7,473 nt of DNA, taken from NCBI GenBank assembly GCA_913054205.1, contig CAJXJM010000118.1:1-7473 (forward strand), written 5' to 3'. Origin of the DNA: an uncultured Rhodospirillaceae bacterium. Its GTDB lineage: Bacteria; Pseudomonadota; Alphaproteobacteria; Rhodospirillales; UBA2165. Made by a program: the position numbers and the translations under genes. A model generated the notes under the pieces. That model searched no databases and was not told the DNA's origin. It was given only the letters and a program-made list of their open reading frames with translations. This document shows positions 5,503-7,473 of this stretch, one piece after another. The first letter of the stretch is position 1; each line of letters opens with the position of its first letter.

Positions 5503-6379
5503 TTTTTTTATTCGCCTGCACGTTTTGCGTTTTAAGCCGGCTTCGCAACTGAATAAATATAACGCTGCCCAATATTAAAGCGCCGCCGACAATTGAAATT
5601 GGAGAAAGCCTTTCTCCCAAAAAAATTATAGCGGAAAGCACGCCAAAAAAAGGCAACAAAAACCCAAACGGTAAAACCCGGCTAACGCTATATTTTCCGA
5701 TCAAATAGTACCATAAGCCATACCCGATTATCGATGCACCAATTGCGCTAAAGGCCAATCCGCCCCAGGCATTAAGTGACGCTTGAGAGAGCGAGTCAAT
5801 TTGACCGGTCTCAAATATCGCAGAAAGGAGATATAATTGCGGCGCCGAAAGCAGTGTCATCCAGGCTGAAAGTGAAATAGCGTCGTAGTCGGGCATTGTT
5901 TTAATTTGGATTGAGCCGATCGCCCAGGCGGTAATCGAAACCAGAAGAATCAAAATGTAAATCAGATTAGAATCTGATTGTGGCGCACCGGCCAGAACTG
6001 CCGCACCTGAAAAAGCAATGGCGATCCCCAACCATCGCCGCCAGCCAAACATTTCACCGAGAAAAATTCGCGCAAAGATGACACTGAATGGAACGCCAAG
6101 TTGAAATATAATCGCGACCAGTGACGCATCTACATGTTGAAAACCAATAAATATTAATCCGAAATGCAGTGTTCCCATAGTGACGGAAAAGAGCAGCACT
6201 TTTGGGAAATAATGTTTGGGTGGCTTGGCAAACCAGATAAGGATGACGGCCACGATGGTAAAACGCATGGCGACCATAAACAGCGGCGGAAACTCAGCCA
6301 CGCCGATTTTAACCGCGACGTAATTCACACCCAGAATAAACGTGCTCAAAAAAACTAAAAAATAATCAGCAATTTTCAT
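5480..6379 (-). CDS. EamA/DMT-family membrane exporter
   Basis: An inner-membrane protein of 299 residues with ten predicted membrane segments (about 5-24, 32-51, 61-79, 84-106, 115-131, 139-158, 169-188, 205-224, 236-256, 262-279), made of two EamA repeats (PF00892). GVNYVAVKIGVAEFPPLFM (17-35), IIGYGLWYYLIGKY (217-230) and FLGERLSPISIVGGALI (253-269) resemble, as I recall it, E. coli EamA (YdeD), which exports O-acetylserine and cysteine. Substrates in this superfamily cannot be read from sequence with confidence. The C-terminal tail (280-299) is hydrophilic. It starts 5 bases after the DjlA-like stop codon and overlaps the amidase gene, so it is the middle gene of a three-gene operon. Confidence 0.92.
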   Translation of the reverse strand: MKIADYFLVFLSTFILGVNYVAVKIGVAEFPPLFMVAMRFTIVAVILIWFAKPPKHYFPKVLLFSVTMGTLHFGLIFIGFQHVDASLVAIIFQLGVPFSVIFARIFLGEMFGWRRWLGIAIAFSGAAVLAGAPQSDSNLIYILILLVSITAWAIGSIQIKTMPDYDAISLSAWMTLLSAPQLYLLSAIFETGQIDSLSQASLNAWGGLAFSAIGASIIGYGLWYYLIGKYSVSRVLPFGFLLPFFGVLSAIIFLGERLSPISIVGGALILGSVIFIQLRSRLKTQNVQANKKNDPTPLT

Positions 6380-6384
6380 TGAGA

Positions 6385-7122
6385 TTAAAGCGAGCGCTCT
6401 TTGCTGACCACATCATAGGCGGCATTGATGCTCGCCATTTTTTCGTTGGCGACATCGATAAACTCCTGCGGCATGCCTTTGGCAATCAGCGTATCGGGAT
6501 GATTCTCGCGGCTTAGATTTCGGTAGGCTTTTTTAATATCCGCATCGCTGGTGTCTCGCGTAATGCCCAAAATTTTATAGGGGTCGGCTTTATCCGCTCC
6601 CATATGAGCCGACTGGATGCGGTCAAAATCATGTTGGTCCAAGCCAAACGAGTGGGCGACTTTTTTGAGAAAAGCGAGTTCGTTCGGATGGACCACGCCA
6701 TCAGCAAGCGCAATTTGAAATAAACCGCCCAACAGGCTTTCGCGTACCGCTGGATCATGGGCAAACATTTCGCCAATCTGATCGGCATAGGGCTCGAAGC
6801 CTTCGGCATCCTGACGTGCTTCATCGAATAGCCGCCCGACATCTCCCATCTCCGACTCCGGAATTTTAAAAATTCGTTTGAAGGCGTCAACTTCATCGCG
6901 CGTGACCTGGCCGTCTGCCTTGGCCATTTTCGCAGATAAAACAACGACGGCGACGGTAAAAGCGGTTTGCCGCGCTTGCAGGGATTCAGGTCCGCCACCG
7001 GCATGTTTCTGCGCCCGGGAGCGGTCGACAGCATGGCCGAAAACGGTTCCCATAATGGCACCCAGAGGCCCGCCAAGCGCAAATCCCGCGACGCCGCCAA
7101 TAACTTTTCCCCAAATACTCAT
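6385..7122 (-). CDS. djlA: DjlA-like co-chaperone: glycine-rich membrane segment, TerB-like domain, C-terminal J domain
   Basis: A 245-residue protein with the DjlA architecture. Residues 4-30 are a glycine-rich hydrophobic segment (VIGGVAGFALGGPLGAIMG), probably a single inner-membrane anchor. Residues 52-170 form an all-helical TerB-like domain with the paired acidic motifs KADGQVTRDE (68-77) and LADGVVHPNE (139-148), possible metal sites. Residues 180-243 are a J domain: YKILGI, KKAYRNLSRENHPD with HPD at 208-210, and a final NAAYDVV helix. The HPD motif stimulates the ATPase of DnaK. The J domain faces the cytoplasm in E. coli DjlA. The ATG at 7122 has AAGG 4 bases before it. It leads an operon with the exporter and the amidase; I associate djlA-ampD pairing with Alphaproteobacteria. 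Confidence 0.92.
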   Translation of the reverse strand: MSIWGKVIGGVAGFALGGPLGAIMGTVFGHAVDRSRAQKHAGGGPESLQARQTAFTVAVVVLSAKMAKADGQVTRDEVDAFKRIFKIPESEMGDVGRLFDEARQDAEGFEPYADQIGEMFAHDPAVRESLLGGLFQIALADGVVHPNELAFLKKVAHSFGLDQHDFDRIQSAHMGADKADPYKILGITRDTSDADIKKAYRNLSRENHPDTLIAKGMPQEFIDVANEKMASINAAYDVVSKERSL

Positions 7123-7177
7123 CCTGCCTTAAACCTTGAATCTGTGGCCAAATATAATTGGCGTTAGTGTGTTACTA

Positions 7178-7207
7178 ATCTATTCAAACTATACCGTTAT
7201 ATGTCAA
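7178..7207 (-). promoter_or_regulatory. Probable promoter of the djlA-exporter-amidase operon
   Basis: On the minus strand a perfect TTGACA (7207-7202) is followed after 18 bases by ATAGAT (7183-7178), 55 bases before the djlA start. The -10 is only a fair match. An imperfect palindrome TATAACGGTATA lies in the spacer. Confidence 0.45.
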
Positions 7208-7271
7208 ATTAATCATTCCCAGCTAAACCGCACGCCTTTTTTGATATTTTGCATGAGCGACATTGATCACA

Positions 7272-7337
7272 TTATCGAAACAGCCTTAGGTGTCTGTAAT
7301 CGGCTAGGAAGATTTGGATTCTTTGGATATGGTTCAT
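7272..7337 (-). CDS. Possible 21-residue small protein or leader peptide
   Basis: The ATG at 7337 is preceded at the ideal distance of 7 bases by AAGGAG (7350-7345), one of the best Shine-Dalgarno sequences in the window, and about 50 bases downstream of a good promoter. The product begins MNHIQRIQIFLADYRHLRLFR and stops at TAA; it is basic and probably helical. No family is recognised. It may be a true small protein, a leader peptide, or the start of a longer gene broken by a frameshift: the next frame stays open for a further 17 codons (about 7276-7226). An overlapping plus-strand ORF from 7253 has no ribosome-binding site. Confidence 0.4.
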   Translation of the reverse strand: MNHIQRIQIFLADYRHLRLFR

Positions 7338-7385
7338 TTCATATCTCCTTATTTTTAGGATTGTTAAATTATCTCTTTAAAGACC

Positions 7386-7414
7386 TTTATAGGCTCTAGC
7401 TTAGCTATTCCCAA
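7386..7414 (-). promoter_or_regulatory. Promoter with palindrome in the spacer, upstream of the 21-codon ORF
   Basis: On the minus strand TTGGGA (7414-7409), exactly 17 bases, then TATAAA (7391-7386). Inside the spacer is the perfect dyad TAGCT-A-AGCTA (7407-7397), well placed for a repressor operator. Spacing and -10 are good; the -35 matches four of six. Regulation is inference. Confidence 0.55.
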
Positions 7415-7473
7415 AGGGTCTACATACCTATGTATAAGAATTGCCTCCGTAAAACGGATGAAATATGAAAAAA
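7400..7473. other. Right-edge intergenic sequence
   Basis: A-rich DNA with a small perfect hairpin TCCGT-AAA-ACGGA at 7446-7458 and a plus-strand ATGAAAAAA at 7465-7473, which could be the first three codons of a gene running off the window. The ATG has no clear Shine-Dalgarno, so no gene is called. Confidence 0.3.

Noticed and set aside
6513..7100. 195-codon minus-strand ORF in another frame of the DjlA-like gene
   Set aside because: The overlapping frame has TerB-like and J-domain motifs; this one has none.
7136..7399. 87-codon plus-strand ORF with a hydrophobic C-terminal half
   Set aside because: No Shine-Dalgarno at the first or the internal ATG (7253), and it is antisense to better promoter and translation signals on the minus strand.

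Overview
The window looks like chromosomal DNA of an alphaproteobacterium of moderate G+C. The main clues are a double-length (344-residue) dCTP deaminase of the kind I associate with Alphaproteobacteria, a type A RNase P RNA, and a DjlA-like/AmpD-like gene pair. The identification rests on protein features only; no 16S or other marker is present.

Left part (1-2680). A partial LsrF-like aldolase gene runs off the left edge on the minus strand. The intergenic stretch 169-463 holds a tight cluster of DnaA-box 9-mers around an AT-rich core (209-326), then three small back-to-back hairpins (404-455). Next comes a minus-strand gene pair, a dienelactone hydrolase-family enzyme followed 9 nt later by the dCTP deaminase (dcd). 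Upstream of the pair on the same strand is rnpB, the RNase P RNA, with a plausible promoter.

Middle part (2680-3815) is an eroded accessory region. A BsuBI/PstI-type restriction endonuclease gene has a complete catalytic C-terminal domain but a shortened N-terminus, and no methyltransferase gene is visible. On its left is a frameshifted C-terminal tail of a sensor histidine kinase. On its right, on the opposite strand and overlapping the endonuclease's apparent GTG start, is a C-terminal tail that resembles RcnB-family proteins. The three pieces look like a mosaic left by insertion and deletion.

Right part (3817-7473). A GNAT acetyltransferase (minus) and a 61-residue uncharacterised protein (plus) are divergent. 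A hairpin separates the small gene from the convergent end of a compact minus-strand operon: DjlA-like TerB/J-domain co-chaperone, then an EamA-family exporter, then an AmpD-like amidase, with a 5-nt gap and a 23-nt overlap. The last 350 bases hold probable promoters and a 21-codon ORF with a strong ribosome-binding site.

The most interesting signals are the DnaA-box cluster (replication origin, titration site or DnaA-controlled promoter), the mosaic around the truncated endonuclease, and the short ORF with its palindrome-containing promoter near the right end. I found no convincing previously undescribed multi-gene system.
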